A stretch of DNA of 39,480 nucleotides, taken from positions 1-39,480 of the forward strand of contig RDOA01000033.1 of the NCBI GenBank assembly GCA_011364925.1, read 5' to 3'. A program made the position numbers and the translations under genes. The notes under the pieces were generated by a model. That model ran no database searches. It was not told the origin of the DNA and saw only the letters and a program-made list of their open reading frames with translations. Positions 25,344-34,135 of the stretch are shown here, piece after piece. Origin of the DNA: Promethearchaeota archaeon. Lineage in GTDB: Archaea > Asgardarchaeota > Lokiarchaeia > Sigyniarchaeales > SOKP01. Within the stretch, counting starts at the first letter, position 1, and every line of letters begins with the position of its first letter.

Positions 25344-27470
25344 TCAATCATCTTTATTAGTGAATTTAATCATATTGTTTTTAGGTTCATAAAGCGTTCC
25401 TTCTTTAATTAACTCATCTATGGCGTCTTTTATCCATTTTTCATCTAAATCATCTTCAAGGCTTAGAATTTGTACAATATTCTTCTTGTCTAATGATTTC
25501 CAATTATTATTTTCAAAAATTTCTTTTAATCTACTTAACATTTTATCAAGTTTGCTAATTGAACTTCTAGACTGACCAACTAAAATACGATCCATATCAA
25601 TTTTTCCTGTAGTTTCGTCATAACCGGTATCTTTTAGGAACCTTTTAAACAATTTTATAATTTCTTCCACATCACTCTTGACTACTTTATCTCTTAAAGC
25701 CATTTTGGCATAAGCTTCGGATAAACGAACAAGTGCATCTAGATTTCTTGCAAGAATGGAGACAATCGAGTCTTCGCTGTCGTATTTCCCTCGAAGGTCC
25801 AGATAGAACTCTTTTATTACTTCTTTAGCCTCTTCAGTTAACACGGGGAAGCAAGTTCTTCTCGCATGTTTGATGTATTTCTTTAACAAATCTCCTGGAA
25901 TAGGTGCTATTGCTCCTTTTTTACTATCAAAATTGTCATCTGTTCCAATCATTGAATTTTGGAGAATAAATTCTGCCATCTGTGCGTCATCAGAAGGATC
26001 TGGCCTATCTATGACAATGAATATCAGATCAAAACGAGATAAAAGCGATGGAGGGAGATGGATATTTTGTGTAGGTGTTTTATATCGATCATATCTTCCT
26101 GAACGCGGATTTGCTGCTGCAATAATTGCAGTTTGTGCTTTTAATGTAGCTACGATACCTGCTTTGGCAATACTTACGGTTTGTTGCTCCATCGCCTCGT
26201 GTAGAGCTGATCTATCGGCAGTATCCATTTTATCAAATTCATCTATCGCTGCAACACCACCATTTGCTAAAACTATTGCCCCAGCTTCAAGATTCATTTG
26301 ACCGGTATCTGAATCTTTTATTACAGCTGCGGTTAACCCAACGGCGGTAGAGCCTTTTCCAGAAGTATATAATCCGCGAGGTGAAACTTCAATAGCGCTC
26401 TTTAGAATTTCAGATTTACCTGTACCGGGATCGCCAACAAATAGAATATGGATATCCCCTCGTTTATACCCTCCACCTGGTCGTTTTTTCCTCGTTCCTC
26501 CAAAAAGACTTAAAGCAGTGGCCAATTTCAGATCATCTCTGCCGTAAATTATTGGAGAAATAGATCTAGCTATTTTTTTCTGTATCATTGGTTCTTTAGA
26601 TAACTTTTCAATCTCTCTTTTATCTTCTTTGGATAATTCTATGAAATCATCACTCTTATCTTCGGGATCAATATAGTTAATATCGACGAAGGTTTTGAAT
26701 AATGTACTATTTATACTTTTAGTCGATTGAGCCAAAACTGATCTATATATTCCCATAAACTTAACTCTATCACCCGGTTTTACAGTGTCAACTAAATTGT
26801 AAGTCAGAATTGCTTGAATTGATCTTGGTATTCTACCAGGTGGTAAATCTTCTGGGATTTCTTGGATCATAACGCTTTGCCAGTCAATAAACTCCGAATT
26901 CTTGGAGATCAAACGAAAATCTGCTTGAGATTTTGCTTTACATCTTGAATTTGAACAAAATTTAGGCCATCTAATTTTAGAAGTGATTTGAAGCACTTCA
27001 AAACGAGCACCGCAACTCAAGCACTCAAATTCTGCTTTCACTAATTTAGGGCGTATTGTTGAACTTCTAACCAGAATTCCTTTGGTCCATACGAGATTGT
27101 CAATATGTTTTGCTCTTAATCCTCTTAAAGCGATTACTAATGGACTTTTTTCATCTTTAGTTTTTATTCTCACGAAATATTCTTGATCAGTTAATTTTCC
27201 TGCTTGAAATTTCATTACATTTTTAAAAGCCTCTGTAGCATCTTCTATTAGTTCAATAGGATTCTTTTTAAGAAGATCGGCAATATCAGGGTTAAAAGCT
27301 AGTAAATCTTCATACAAAAATATTAATATGTTACCACCTTTAGAAAAAATATCGTTTATTTGGTCTTGATACTTATATTCTCCAGGTTTTTCTTCGAATA
27401 ATCTATAGAAATCTTCAAAAGACTGTATTTTGTTAATGGGAACACTAGGACTAGTTAATGGCGTTGTCAA
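25344..27470 (-). CDS. mcm: Replicative helicase MCM
   Basis: This is a 708-residue archaeal MCM. The N-terminal DNA-binding domain carries a zinc site, Cys150, Cys153, Cys172 and Cys177 (CLSC, then FCSNSRC). The AAA+ core has Walker A VGDPGTGKS (345-353), the pre-sensor GKGSTAVGLTAAV, Walker B AIDEFDKM (408-415), the sensor AAANPRSGRYD and the arginine finger in LLSRFDL. A C-terminal winged helix covers about 640-708. The hexamer unwinds DNA at the fork with GINS; a probable GINS subunit lies 3.6 kb away. The start is TTG at 27470, directly preceded by an in-frame stop. The first internal ATG is residue 86, too late for a complete N domain. An 18-bp palindrome lies 31 bases upstream. Confidence 0.96.
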   Translation of the reverse strand: MTTPLTSPSVPINKIQSFEDFYRLFEEKPGEYKYQDQINDIFSKGGNILIFLYEDLLAFNPDIADLLKKNPIELIEDATEAFKNVMKFQAGKLTDQEYFVRIKTKDEKSPLVIALRGLRAKHIDNLVWTKGILVRSSTIRPKLVKAEFECLSCGARFEVLQITSKIRWPKFCSNSRCKAKSQADFRLISKNSEFIDWQSVMIQEIPEDLPPGRIPRSIQAILTYNLVDTVKPGDRVKFMGIYRSVLAQSTKSINSTLFKTFVDINYIDPEDKSDDFIELSKEDKREIEKLSKEPMIQKKIARSISPIIYGRDDLKLATALSLFGGTRKKRPGGGYKRGDIHILFVGDPGTGKSEILKSAIEVSPRGLYTSGKGSTAVGLTAAVIKDSDTGQMNLEAGAIVLANGGVAAIDEFDKMDTADRSALHEAMEQQTVSIAKAGIVATLKAQTAIIAAANPRSGRYDRYKTPTQNIHLPPSLLSRFDLIFIVIDRPDPSDDAQMAEFILQNSMIGTDDNFDSKKGAIAPIPGDLLKKYIKHARRTCFPVLTEEAKEVIKEFYLDLRGKYDSEDSIVSILARNLDALVRLSEAYAKMALRDKVVKSDVEEIIKLFKRFLKDTGYDETTGKIDMDRILVGQSRSSISKLDKMLSRLKEIFENNNWKSLDKKNIVQILSLEDDLDEKWIKDAIDELIKEGTLYEPKNNMIKFTNKDD

Positions 27471-27500
27471 ACAAAATCACTTCGAAATTAATTTTGATGT

Positions 27501-27518
27501 ACCAAAAATATTTTTGGT
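27501..27518. promoter_or_regulatory. Perfect 18-bp palindrome at the mcm promoter (possible operator)
   Basis: ACCAAAAATATTTTTGGT is perfectly self-complementary over 18 bases. In the mcm direction a TATA-like TTAAAATAT (about 27521-27530) lies directly upstream, and a transcript start about 25 bases from its centre would fall at the palindrome's far edge. A dimeric regulator bound here would block the polymerase. A hairpin in the leader RNA is the other reading. No regulator is identified. Confidence 0.45.
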
Positions 27519-27649
27519 GATATTTTAATTCCATATATTAACGATTTAAGCTTATTAAACAGAAAATAAAATTAGTTTGAAAAAAATAATGAGAGAGAAT
27601 TGATTTAGTGAAATACTCCGTGTATAGATTTAATAATACAAAAAGGGCT

Positions 27650-30600
27650 TTAATTCTCTTTTAATCTCGTTAGTACTCCACATATTACAGGATCTTGTGA
27701 CATTTCACATCTTATTTTAAGTAAGGAAATTACTCTTTTTTTTATGGTATCATCCTCATACCTTACTGTACGACCCAATATCCGAGCTATTGATTGCTGC
27801 GTTTCAATTGTAGATTCATCACTTAAATTTTTTAACAAGTTGGACAATATTTTGGTAATACCTCTTTTTTGAATGATTTCAACCATCACATCTATAGTAT
27901 TAGCCCTTACTTCTTTGCTTTCATCTGCAAGCAATAAAAGAATACTACTAAATATTTTATCTATATCTTCAATATTGTAAATTTTTAGGAGATTAACTGC
28001 ACCCTCTCTTACTTTTGAATCAGTACTTGTTAGATTATCCGAAACTTTTTTAAATGGAATTGAAATATCTGATATTCCATGTATTGATGATAAAAGATTC
28101 ATAGATGAGCGTCGAACCCAGCTTTTATTATCATCTATCAAATTTACTAGTTTTTTTATCACAATCTCCTTATTTTCAACATACTGAAGTAATTTTCCCA
28201 AACTATCCACAGCAGCATCCCTAACAATCCATTCTTCATCAATTAAACCAATATTTATTAAAGCATCAACAGCTGCTAGTGAATGTGTTTTTTCAACGTA
28301 ACCTAAGACTTTTGCACTAGTTTCTCTAATGAATGAATCTGAATCTGAAAGAAGTTCTATAATAAGAGGAACTGAAATTTGATCAGGTAATTTTTTTGAT
28401 ATTTCTAATAATGTTTTTGTTAGAACTATCCTTACTGACTGTTCTTGATTTGAAATGAAATTGAATATTCCTGTGAGAATTGGTTTTAGCGCTGAGGGTT
28501 TAATCTTTGAAATTTCAAGAATCAATTGAGAAGCTCTTTTCTTCACTTCTTTATCGCGATCTTGTAATAGAGTAATTATCAAATTTAAATCTAATAAACC
28601 AATGTAATCTTTTATTAACTCCTCTAATGATGATATTATGTTTAATTTAACCTCCTTATCATCTGAGCTTAAATATTCGATTAATTTAGGAATAACATCA
28701 GTTGGATATTTTTCACTTATTCTTGTTATTGTTTTAGAAATTATACCCTTCGAAATGTATTTTGATTCATCTTTTACTCTTAACAACTTATCAAGAATTA
28801 GATCAGGACTTTTTTTATAGTTGTAAACAATATTGTTTGAGATTCTTTCCTTTAGCACAGAATTTTCGAATTTTATAAAAATTAAAAAAGTAGTTAAGAT
28901 TTTTTCGGGGTTACTTTCCCATAATCTACTGAGAAGCGATAATATACTATCAATCGATTCAAGATTCTGAGTATCGATTTTATTAATAATCATATCAATG
29001 TCAATTGATTCTGGTTCTTCAGTATAATATTTCGTAAGCGCTAGAACAGAGTTTTTCCTTACATTGCTATCAGTATCTACCAAACCATCAAAAATAGGAG
29101 ATATAGGAATAGCGTTCTTTCTAAAATTTCCTAGTTTAGATACTACTTCAAAAATTGAAGCTCTTACAGAACTATTCGTATCACTCATCAATGGAATCAT
29201 AATATTGATAAGATTTAAGTCAATTTGGTTAAAATCAATATTTTTAAAGTTTTTAATTGCTGCTGCTCGAATATCTTTATTTTTATGATGTATTTTATTC
29301 AATATCATTTCAGTTGGAATATCCAATGAAAGGTCTGAAAAAAGATTAAGAATTTCTACTTGAACTGAGCTATTTGGGTCGTTAATTAAGCTCAATAGTT
29401 CAAATTGTTGAATTTTTTCTCGTTTAATAAGCGCGAGTCTTTTAATTATTTTTATTCCTATTAATTTCATTCGCCATTCAGAATCAGAAATTAAATTACT
29501 GATAACACTAGGAGGAACTTCTTTAATTAGATTATCATCCGCGTCCATTAACGATTTAGCAATAGGTATACTCATATCGTAGTTAGGAGATTCAATGGAA
29601 TCTATTATCCAAGGTAATATTATATCTGGTACAGCCTTTCCTAATTTTGTGAAGATTAAATATGATGTCTCTCTTGCGTACTGATTTGAATCACTCAATC
29701 CATCCAATAATGAATTTTTAAATTTCCAATTGTTTAGAGCAAGATCTTGTTTTAAAGGAATTCGTTCGTACATCATTAATAATGTGTCTTTTGCATGCCT
29801 TCTCAGCGTAGGATCAGAACTTTTTACAAAATTGAAGAGTGGAATCGCATCAAAAGTTTGACCGTATTCAGTAATTTTGGAGAATTTAAGGTTTTTTGTG
29901 AATTCATTATTTTTTGACAGGAAATAATATGAAGTAAAAACAATCATGCATATTTCTTCAATGACTGCCGCCCATGCGAACATTTTAAAGTTAGGAATAA
30001 TATTGACGGTAAATGCCCAAAAATTAAAGGTTTCCGTTAGTTTGACAGAATTTACTATCAAAAAGTTAATTAATACATTAATTCCAATCGCAGCCATCAA
30101 ATAAGCTGCGAAATAGATATCTATCCCTCTATATTTGATTTTTCTTCCCCAAAATCGCGTAAAATAACCAATTATTCCAAATAAGAGCGTAACAAACACA
30201 AAATAGGAAGTCATTGTTGAAATTCCGAATGATCCTGTAAAAAAGAAAATTATCGTCTGAAACAAGGATATCCATGCCCATACAAAAACAAAAATCATTA
30301 AACCTAAGAAAATGTATGATTTAGGATTTGATACGAATTGTTTCATGCCTCTTTTACTATTCTCAAAGTTTAGAAATAATGATCTCTTAATATCGGGTAT
30401 GTGATAATACTCATTACTAATCCCTGCTATATAGCCTTTAGATCCATAAAAGGTTAATATCATTAAGGGGTAAACGAGTAACCAAGAGATCCATATAATT
30501 AAAAAAGGTATACCAGTAAAGGAAATTAATAATGGAGGAATTGAAAATAAAAAATAGAGAAGAAACGCCATACTGATTGAAATTACTTTATTCTTTGAAA

Positions 30601-31003
30601 TATTAATAATGTTATGGCTGATAAATCTATGAAATGGTGTTAAACCTTCATCAGTTTCTGGGCTTAGTGCAATATATAGGAAGTCAACTAAAGGATAGAG
30701 GGAGATATACCCTAAACAAAAAGTAAAAGGAAGAAGCAAAGAAAGTTTTAATGTGTCTGGAGGAGTTAAAGAACTTCCTTGCCAAAATTCAGGAGTTTTC
30801 ACTGTAAAAATAAATGCCATTGCTATCACTACCATAACACTAGCACTAAAGATAAGTCCATAAATTACACACTGAAGGCGATCTTTGTTACTAAATTCCC
30901 CTTTTTTAACTAAGGCAACTTGTCTATAAATTATAACAAATCCAATTATGAAAAAAACAATAAAAATTATAAAAAGAATAAGTTCTAGGAGCAAGTTATT
31001 CAC
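27650..31003 (-). CDS. Large membrane protein with HEAT-repeat domain
   Basis: This is an 1117-residue protein. Residues 1 to about 370 are hydrophobic with roughly nine to ten membrane helices. Residues about 390-1117 are alternating helices with HEAT-type spacing (for example PILTGIFNFISNQEQSVRIVLTKTL, then VPLIIELLSDSDSFIRETSAKVLG, each cited here as separate repeat units), roughly 18 repeats. D-x-x-V/I-R pairs mark the units. HEAT arrays bind proteins, so this may be a membrane-anchored scaffold or docking platform. I do not recognise the membrane part. The start is GTG at 31003 without a ribosome site. It is divergent from the GINS gene and ends 179 bp before mcm. It has no paralogue in the window apart from the short HEAT-like protein at 32397-32915. 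Confidence 0.8.
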   Translation of the reverse strand: MNNLLLELILFIIFIVFFIIGFVIIYRQVALVKKGEFSNKDRLQCVIYGLIFSASVMVVIAMAFIFTVKTPEFWQGSSLTPPDTLKLSLLLPFTFCLGYISLYPLVDFLYIALSPETDEGLTPFHRFISHNIINISKNKVISISMAFLLYFLFSIPPLLISFTGIPFLIIWISWLLVYPLMILTFYGSKGYIAGISNEYYHIPDIKRSLFLNFENSKRGMKQFVSNPKSYIFLGLMIFVFVWAWISLFQTIIFFFTGSFGISTMTSYFVFVTLLFGIIGYFTRFWGRKIKYRGIDIYFAAYLMAAIGINVLINFLIVNSVKLTETFNFWAFTVNIIPNFKMFAWAAVIEEICMIVFTSYYFLSKNNEFTKNLKFSKITEYGQTFDAIPLFNFVKSSDPTLRRHAKDTLLMMYERIPLKQDLALNNWKFKNSLLDGLSDSNQYARETSYLIFTKLGKAVPDIILPWIIDSIESPNYDMSIPIAKSLMDADDNLIKEVPPSVISNLISDSEWRMKLIGIKIIKRLALIKREKIQQFELLSLINDPNSSVQVEILNLFSDLSLDIPTEMILNKIHHKNKDIRAAAIKNFKNIDFNQIDLNLINIMIPLMSDTNSSVRASIFEVVSKLGNFRKNAIPISPIFDGLVDTDSNVRKNSVLALTKYYTEEPESIDIDMIINKIDTQNLESIDSILSLLSRLWESNPEKILTTFLIFIKFENSVLKERISNNIVYNYKKSPDLILDKLLRVKDESKYISKGIISKTITRISEKYPTDVIPKLIEYLSSDDKEVKLNIISSLEELIKDYIGLLDLNLIITLLQDRDKEVKKRASQLILEISKIKPSALKPILTGIFNFISNQEQSVRIVLTKTLLEISKKLPDQISVPLIIELLSDSDSFIRETSAKVLGYVEKTHSLAAVDALINIGLIDEEWIVRDAAVDSLGKLLQYVENKEIVIKKLVNLIDDNKSWVRRSSMNLLSSIHGISDISIPFKKVSDNLTSTDSKVREGAVNLLKIYNIEDIDKIFSSILLLLADESKEVRANTIDVMVEIIQKRGITKILSNLLKNLSDESTIETQQSIARILGRTVRYEDDTIKKRVISLLKIRCEMSQDPVICGVLTRLKEN

Positions 31004-31110
31004 AATAATTTTTGGAATATTAATATTTTAATATATTTATATTTCTGTTGCTTTACATATATTTAGTTTATAGAAGAATTGAATACTATTTAAATGTGGT
31101 GTGATAAGAG
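31004..31110. promoter_or_regulatory. Divergent promoter spacer between HEAT membrane gene and GINS gene
   Basis: The spacer is 107 bp. A palindromic TATA-like ATTTAAAT lies at 31088-31095, usable either way, and further AT runs lie near 31020-31070. GGTGTGAT at 31098-31105 resembles an archaeal ribosome site, five bases before the TTG at 31111, and supports that unusual start. Confidence 0.4.
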
Positions 31111-31671
31111 TTGAATAAAATTGAAATCCAATTAGAAGATTCCTTAAATCGAGTGAATTTTATTTTTAAAAATGGAGAAGTAACAACTGAGAGTATTAGT
31201 GATTATAATGGGTTTTCAATATTAGGTGAATCGTTTGGACCATTTGAGAAAGGGAAAAAATATAGACTTCCATATTTCATAGCTCTCCCGTTGATCGAAA
31301 ATAACATAATAAAGATAGATTCAAAGGAAAAGTGTGATAACACTGATGTTCAAAGATATGCTATAAGTGAACGAGACGAGCAGAGCCTTTTACATAGAGA
31401 GAATAAGTTTTTCTTAAACAAAATAAGGGAGTTTAGATTTTTAATTGAAAAAGATGCAAATGACAACAAAATTCCTAAACTCGATTTAGATCGGTTCAGT
31501 TCATATTTTATTAATATTGTCGATAATAGATTACTCAAGCTTTTAAAGTTAGCTAAATCTAGTTTATCTTTAGACGACGAGAGAAAGTTAACTGATTCCG
31601 AAAAGTTATTGTTTTCCAAGCTTTTTGAAATTATAAGAACATGGAGAAATTTCTTTTTGACTAAAAATTAG
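31111..31671 (+). CDS. Probable GINS complex subunit (Gins23/Psf2-Psf3 type)
   Basis: This is a 186-residue protein. The N-terminal beta-rich part contains GPFEKG (43-48) followed by RLPYFIALPLIENN (52-65). This is the GPF-x-x-G ... LP-x-W/F-x-A-x-x-L pattern at the core of the GINS B domain in Psf2 and archaeal Gins23. The remainder (about 80-186) is helical, ending with RTWRNFFLTKN, fitting the A domain. The B-then-A order distinguishes Gins23 from Gins51. GINS binds MCM and the Cdc45/GAN protein to activate the replicative helicase. The TTG start is supported by GGTGTGAT five bases upstream. Similarity is weak over the helical half, so the call is good but not certain. An alternative is an unrelated small helical protein. 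Confidence 0.7.
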   Translation: MNKIEIQLEDSLNRVNFIFKNGEVTTESISDYNGFSILGESFGPFEKGKKYRLPYFIALPLIENNIIKIDSKEKCDNTDVQRYAISERDEQSLLHRENKFFLNKIREFRFLIEKDANDNKIPKLDLDRFSSYFINIVDNRLLKLLKLAKSSLSLDDERKLTDSEKLLFSKLFEIIRTWRNFFLTKN

Positions 31672-31708
31672 AGAAAGTAATGAAGTTTTAACCTATTCTT
31701 TGATACAA

Positions 31709-32386
31709 TTATAAGAATTCTATTTCTCTTGTCCCATATTTCTTAAAATAGTCTTTAATATGATTAGAGACTTCAGGATTTGGATGCAATCTTGGTATTA
31801 AGTCTATTGCATTGCTCATAGCATAATATTGAACATTTTTCTTTTGAATTGCTTCTTCAACAGTCATACCATCGTCTCTTATTTCATTTCTATTTGTAAG
31901 TCCAATAGCGGCTATAATATTTACATGATTCGCTTCTAACTCATCGATTGCTTTAATCATCGAACCTCCCGTGGTCGTAGTGTCTTCGATTAGTATAACT
32001 TTTCCTTTAGGAATTCCAAGAAAATATTTATCTCTTAATTCACCATGATCTTTAGGTTTTCCTCTTCCCATTGACAAAACATACTTACCAGGCTTTATTT
32101 TTTTATCTTCGAACGCCCATTTGTATTGGGTTATTACTCCCAATTTGGTTGCACCTTCAGGAACTCCATAAAAACAATCTGGTTTAAGATTTAAAGATTT
32201 TATAAACGAAAGAAGAAAATTACTAACTCTATCTAACAAAAAGACATCTTCAGCAACCGTTCTCCAATTAACGTACCAATAGGATTTTCTTCCGGACTTT
32301 AATGTTAACGGCTCATCAAAAAATCCAATAACATTATTCTCAATGATAAAATCGTAAAAAAAATCTTTTTCTGTTTCCCAACTCAT
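31709..32386 (-). CDS. pyrE: Orotate phosphoribosyltransferase
   Basis: This is a 225-residue type I phosphoribosyltransferase that makes orotidine 5'-phosphate from orotate and PRPP in pyrimidine synthesis. The PRPP loop reads VILIEDTTTTGGS, and the N-terminal FDEPLTLKSGRKSYWYVNWR matches the family's LKSGR-x-S-x-Y/F segment. The length is a little above the 180-210 typical of archaeal enzymes. I start at the ATG at 32386 (MSWETEKDF) because GTTGATC, close to the GGTGATC ribosome site, lies just before it. A TTG at 32395 would overlap that site. It follows the 172-residue gene by 10 bp in the topoisomerase VI operon. No other pyrimidine gene is nearby. Confidence 0.93.
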   Translation of the reverse strand: MSWETEKDFFYDFIIENNVIGFFDEPLTLKSGRKSYWYVNWRTVAEDVFLLDRVSNFLLSFIKSLNLKPDCFYGVPEGATKLGVITQYKWAFEDKKIKPGKYVLSMGRGKPKDHGELRDKYFLGIPKGKVILIEDTTTTGGSMIKAIDELEANHVNIIAAIGLTNRNEIRDDGMTVEEAIQKKNVQYYAMSNAIDLIPRLHPNPEVSNHIKDYFKKYGTREIEFL

Positions 32387-32396
32387 TAAGATCAAC

Positions 32397-32915
32397 TTAA
32401 TCTTTTAGAAGTAAGTATTCTTTACGCGCTTTAGCGTACTCTTCTCCACTAATAGTGCCTGCTAAAAATTCTTTTTCCTTCTTCTGCATTATTTTCCTTT
32501 TTTCAGCTAATTGCTTTTTTCTTTCCGCTTTATCAAAGTTTTCTATAATTGGTTTACAGAGGACATTTAAAGTTTTATCTCCTTTTTTCATCAAGTTTTC
32601 AACATATGGCTTAATTGGTTTTACCAGTTCAATATTTTTTTTAGCTAATTCTTCTATTCGACTAAGTGCTTTACTTATTTCCTCTTGATCGTTACCATCA
32701 AGGACATTAATTAATCCAGGGATGGCAACATCTCTGAGCACTTCATCAAGATACTGCTCAATATCCTTCTTTAATTTATTATCATCATAAGTATTTAGTT
32801 GATTATTGCGAACATATTCAATAAAAATTAAAGGCAATTCTATTGGCCATTCTTTCATTTTATCCTTACTAATTAACTGGACGATTCCACCATCATTTTT
32901 ATGAAATATTTTCAT
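32397..32915 (-). CDS. Unknown helical (HEAT-like) protein in the topoisomerase VI operon
   Basis: This is a 172-residue protein that I do not recognise. It is almost all helix. The middle, about 60-130, has phrases like RDVAIPGLINVLD and EISKALSRIEELAKKN with the spacing of one or two HEAT/adaptin-like repeats. The end is a strongly charged Lys/Glu coiled coil of about 130-172 (RKKQLAEKRKIMQKKEKEF). There is no membrane segment or Cys pair. A GAGG ribosome site lies before the ATG at 32915, 16 bp after the topoisomerase VI A stop, and pyrE follows within 10 bp. Co-transcription with top6B-top6A suggests a DNA or chromatin link, but pyrE in the same operon weakens that inference. Confidence 0.78.
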   Translation of the reverse strand: MKIFHKNDGGIVQLISKDKMKEWPIELPLIFIEYVRNNQLNTYDDNKLKKDIEQYLDEVLRDVAIPGLINVLDGNDQEEISKALSRIEELAKKNIELVKPIKPYVENLMKKGDKTLNVLCKPIIENFDKAERKKQLAEKRKIMQKKEKEFLAGTISGEEYAKARKEYLLLKD

Positions 32916-32931
32916 TGTACCAACCTCGAAA

Positions 32932-34125
32932 CTATATCCAATCTCCCGTTGATAATTTTTCAGGAATATATTGATCTGTCAAAAATTCAAAACCAAAAGT
33001 AGATAGTGCTTGAATTTCAGCTTTTATTTTTAACTTTAAAGCAAGTTTAAGATCTTCTTCCCATGCTTTGTTTCTTTTTACAAAATCTTCTCCTAGCAAC
33101 TCTTTAGTTCGTTTAATATCTGTTTGATTCATGGGAATTCTACAATCATTAGGGATTTTATATTTTTCCAAATCTTTAGTTAGTACACCTAAGAGTTTAA
33201 TATTAGGAGTTGCTAAAAAGGGCGATTCATAGCTTAACCGTTTTGATCCTCGAAGATATACAGAGTGAATGTAATGTCCATAAGGATCCGAATCTACAAG
33301 AGTAAACACCGGTAATTTAAGTTCCTTACTAATTCTTCTTAGAAACATTCTTGTAGCAATATCGGCTGCTCCTTTAGCTGTTAATATGATACATGGATAT
33401 TTACGCCAAAATCTCGCTTCTGATAACCTTATCATCGCTGCATCTTTCTCTAATACTAAAATAAATTCTGCGTCGGACTCTAATATTTCAATATTATCTA
33501 GCATAGGGCTTATAGTCCATCCTCCGCTCCCTAATCCTTCTAAGTCAATAATATCGTTTCGATCTCTAATTCTAAGGCGTCCTATACACGAACCCTTGGC
33601 TGACGCAACAATATGTGTAGAATTTCGAGTCGTATATAGCATTGTTGCAACATCTTCAATAGATTTATCACTATTCTTCTGATCTCCAAAAAGTTGGACA
33701 GCAGAATAGAAAATTTCCCTCTTCGTTGCGTGTAGATCTTTGAGTAATAATTCATTTACTTTTTCGAGTACTTTCATTAACCTTGTAATATCAGCGACAC
33801 TAGCAAGCGAATGGAACTGTTTTTCCATTATTTGTTTACCTAAAAGCAGTAAATCATTTTTTTCATCCCAAATTATGTTTGTACTGGTTCTCGAAGGCAA
33901 TTCAATAGAGGGTCTTCCCGTAGCATAAATTTTCTCGATAATAGAGTCCGTTAATTCGTAAATGCGCTCTAAGGTCTGTTTTTTGTTAAGATCATCGATT
34001 TTAACAGTATCTTCGGGTAATTTTATTTCTTTTTTTTCTTCTTCTAAACCTTTATTTAAATATTCTTGAAAGAGCTTTTTTGCTTCTTTTATATCCCACT
34101 TTTTACTTTCCGCTTTACTTGCCAT
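32932..34125 (-). CDS. top6A: DNA topoisomerase VI subunit A (Spo11-like)
   Basis: This is the 397-residue DNA-cleaving subunit. The catalytic Tyr (about residue 140) lies in TKREIFYSAV, the Spo11-like R-D/E-I-F/Y-Y motif. The Toprim domain has Glu at about 226 (VLEKDAAM) and DSDPYGHYI at about 278. It makes a double-strand break, passes another duplex through and reseals, with ATP used by subunit B. The Tyr sits some 30 residues later than in typical archaeal proteins, owing to a charged N-terminal extension. AAGGTGA lies five bases before the ATG at 34125, so I choose that start over a GTG at 34134, which is itself part of the ribosome site. The gene follows top6B with 10 bp between stop and start. 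Confidence 0.96.
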   Translation of the reverse strand: MASKAESKKWDIKEAKKLFQEYLNKGLEEEKKEIKLPEDTVKIDDLNKKQTLERIYELTDSIIEKIYATGRPSIELPSRTSTNIIWDEKNDLLLLGKQIMEKQFHSLASVADITRLMKVLEKVNELLLKDLHATKREIFYSAVQLFGDQKNSDKSIEDVATMLYTTRNSTHIVASAKGSCIGRLRIRDRNDIIDLEGLGSGGWTISPMLDNIEILESDAEFILVLEKDAAMIRLSEARFWRKYPCIILTAKGAADIATRMFLRRISKELKLPVFTLVDSDPYGHYIHSVYLRGSKRLSYESPFLATPNIKLLGVLTKDLEKYKIPNDCRIPMNQTDIKRTKELLGEDFVKRNKAWEEDLKLALKLKIKAEIQALSTFGFEFLTDQYIPEKLSTGDWI

Positions 34126-34135
34126 ATAATTCACC

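Noticed and set aside
25870-26301. A 143-codon rightward ORF opposite mcm
   Set aside because: It lies entirely antisense to the AAA+ core of MCM and has no family resemblance; the mcm frame explains the base pattern.
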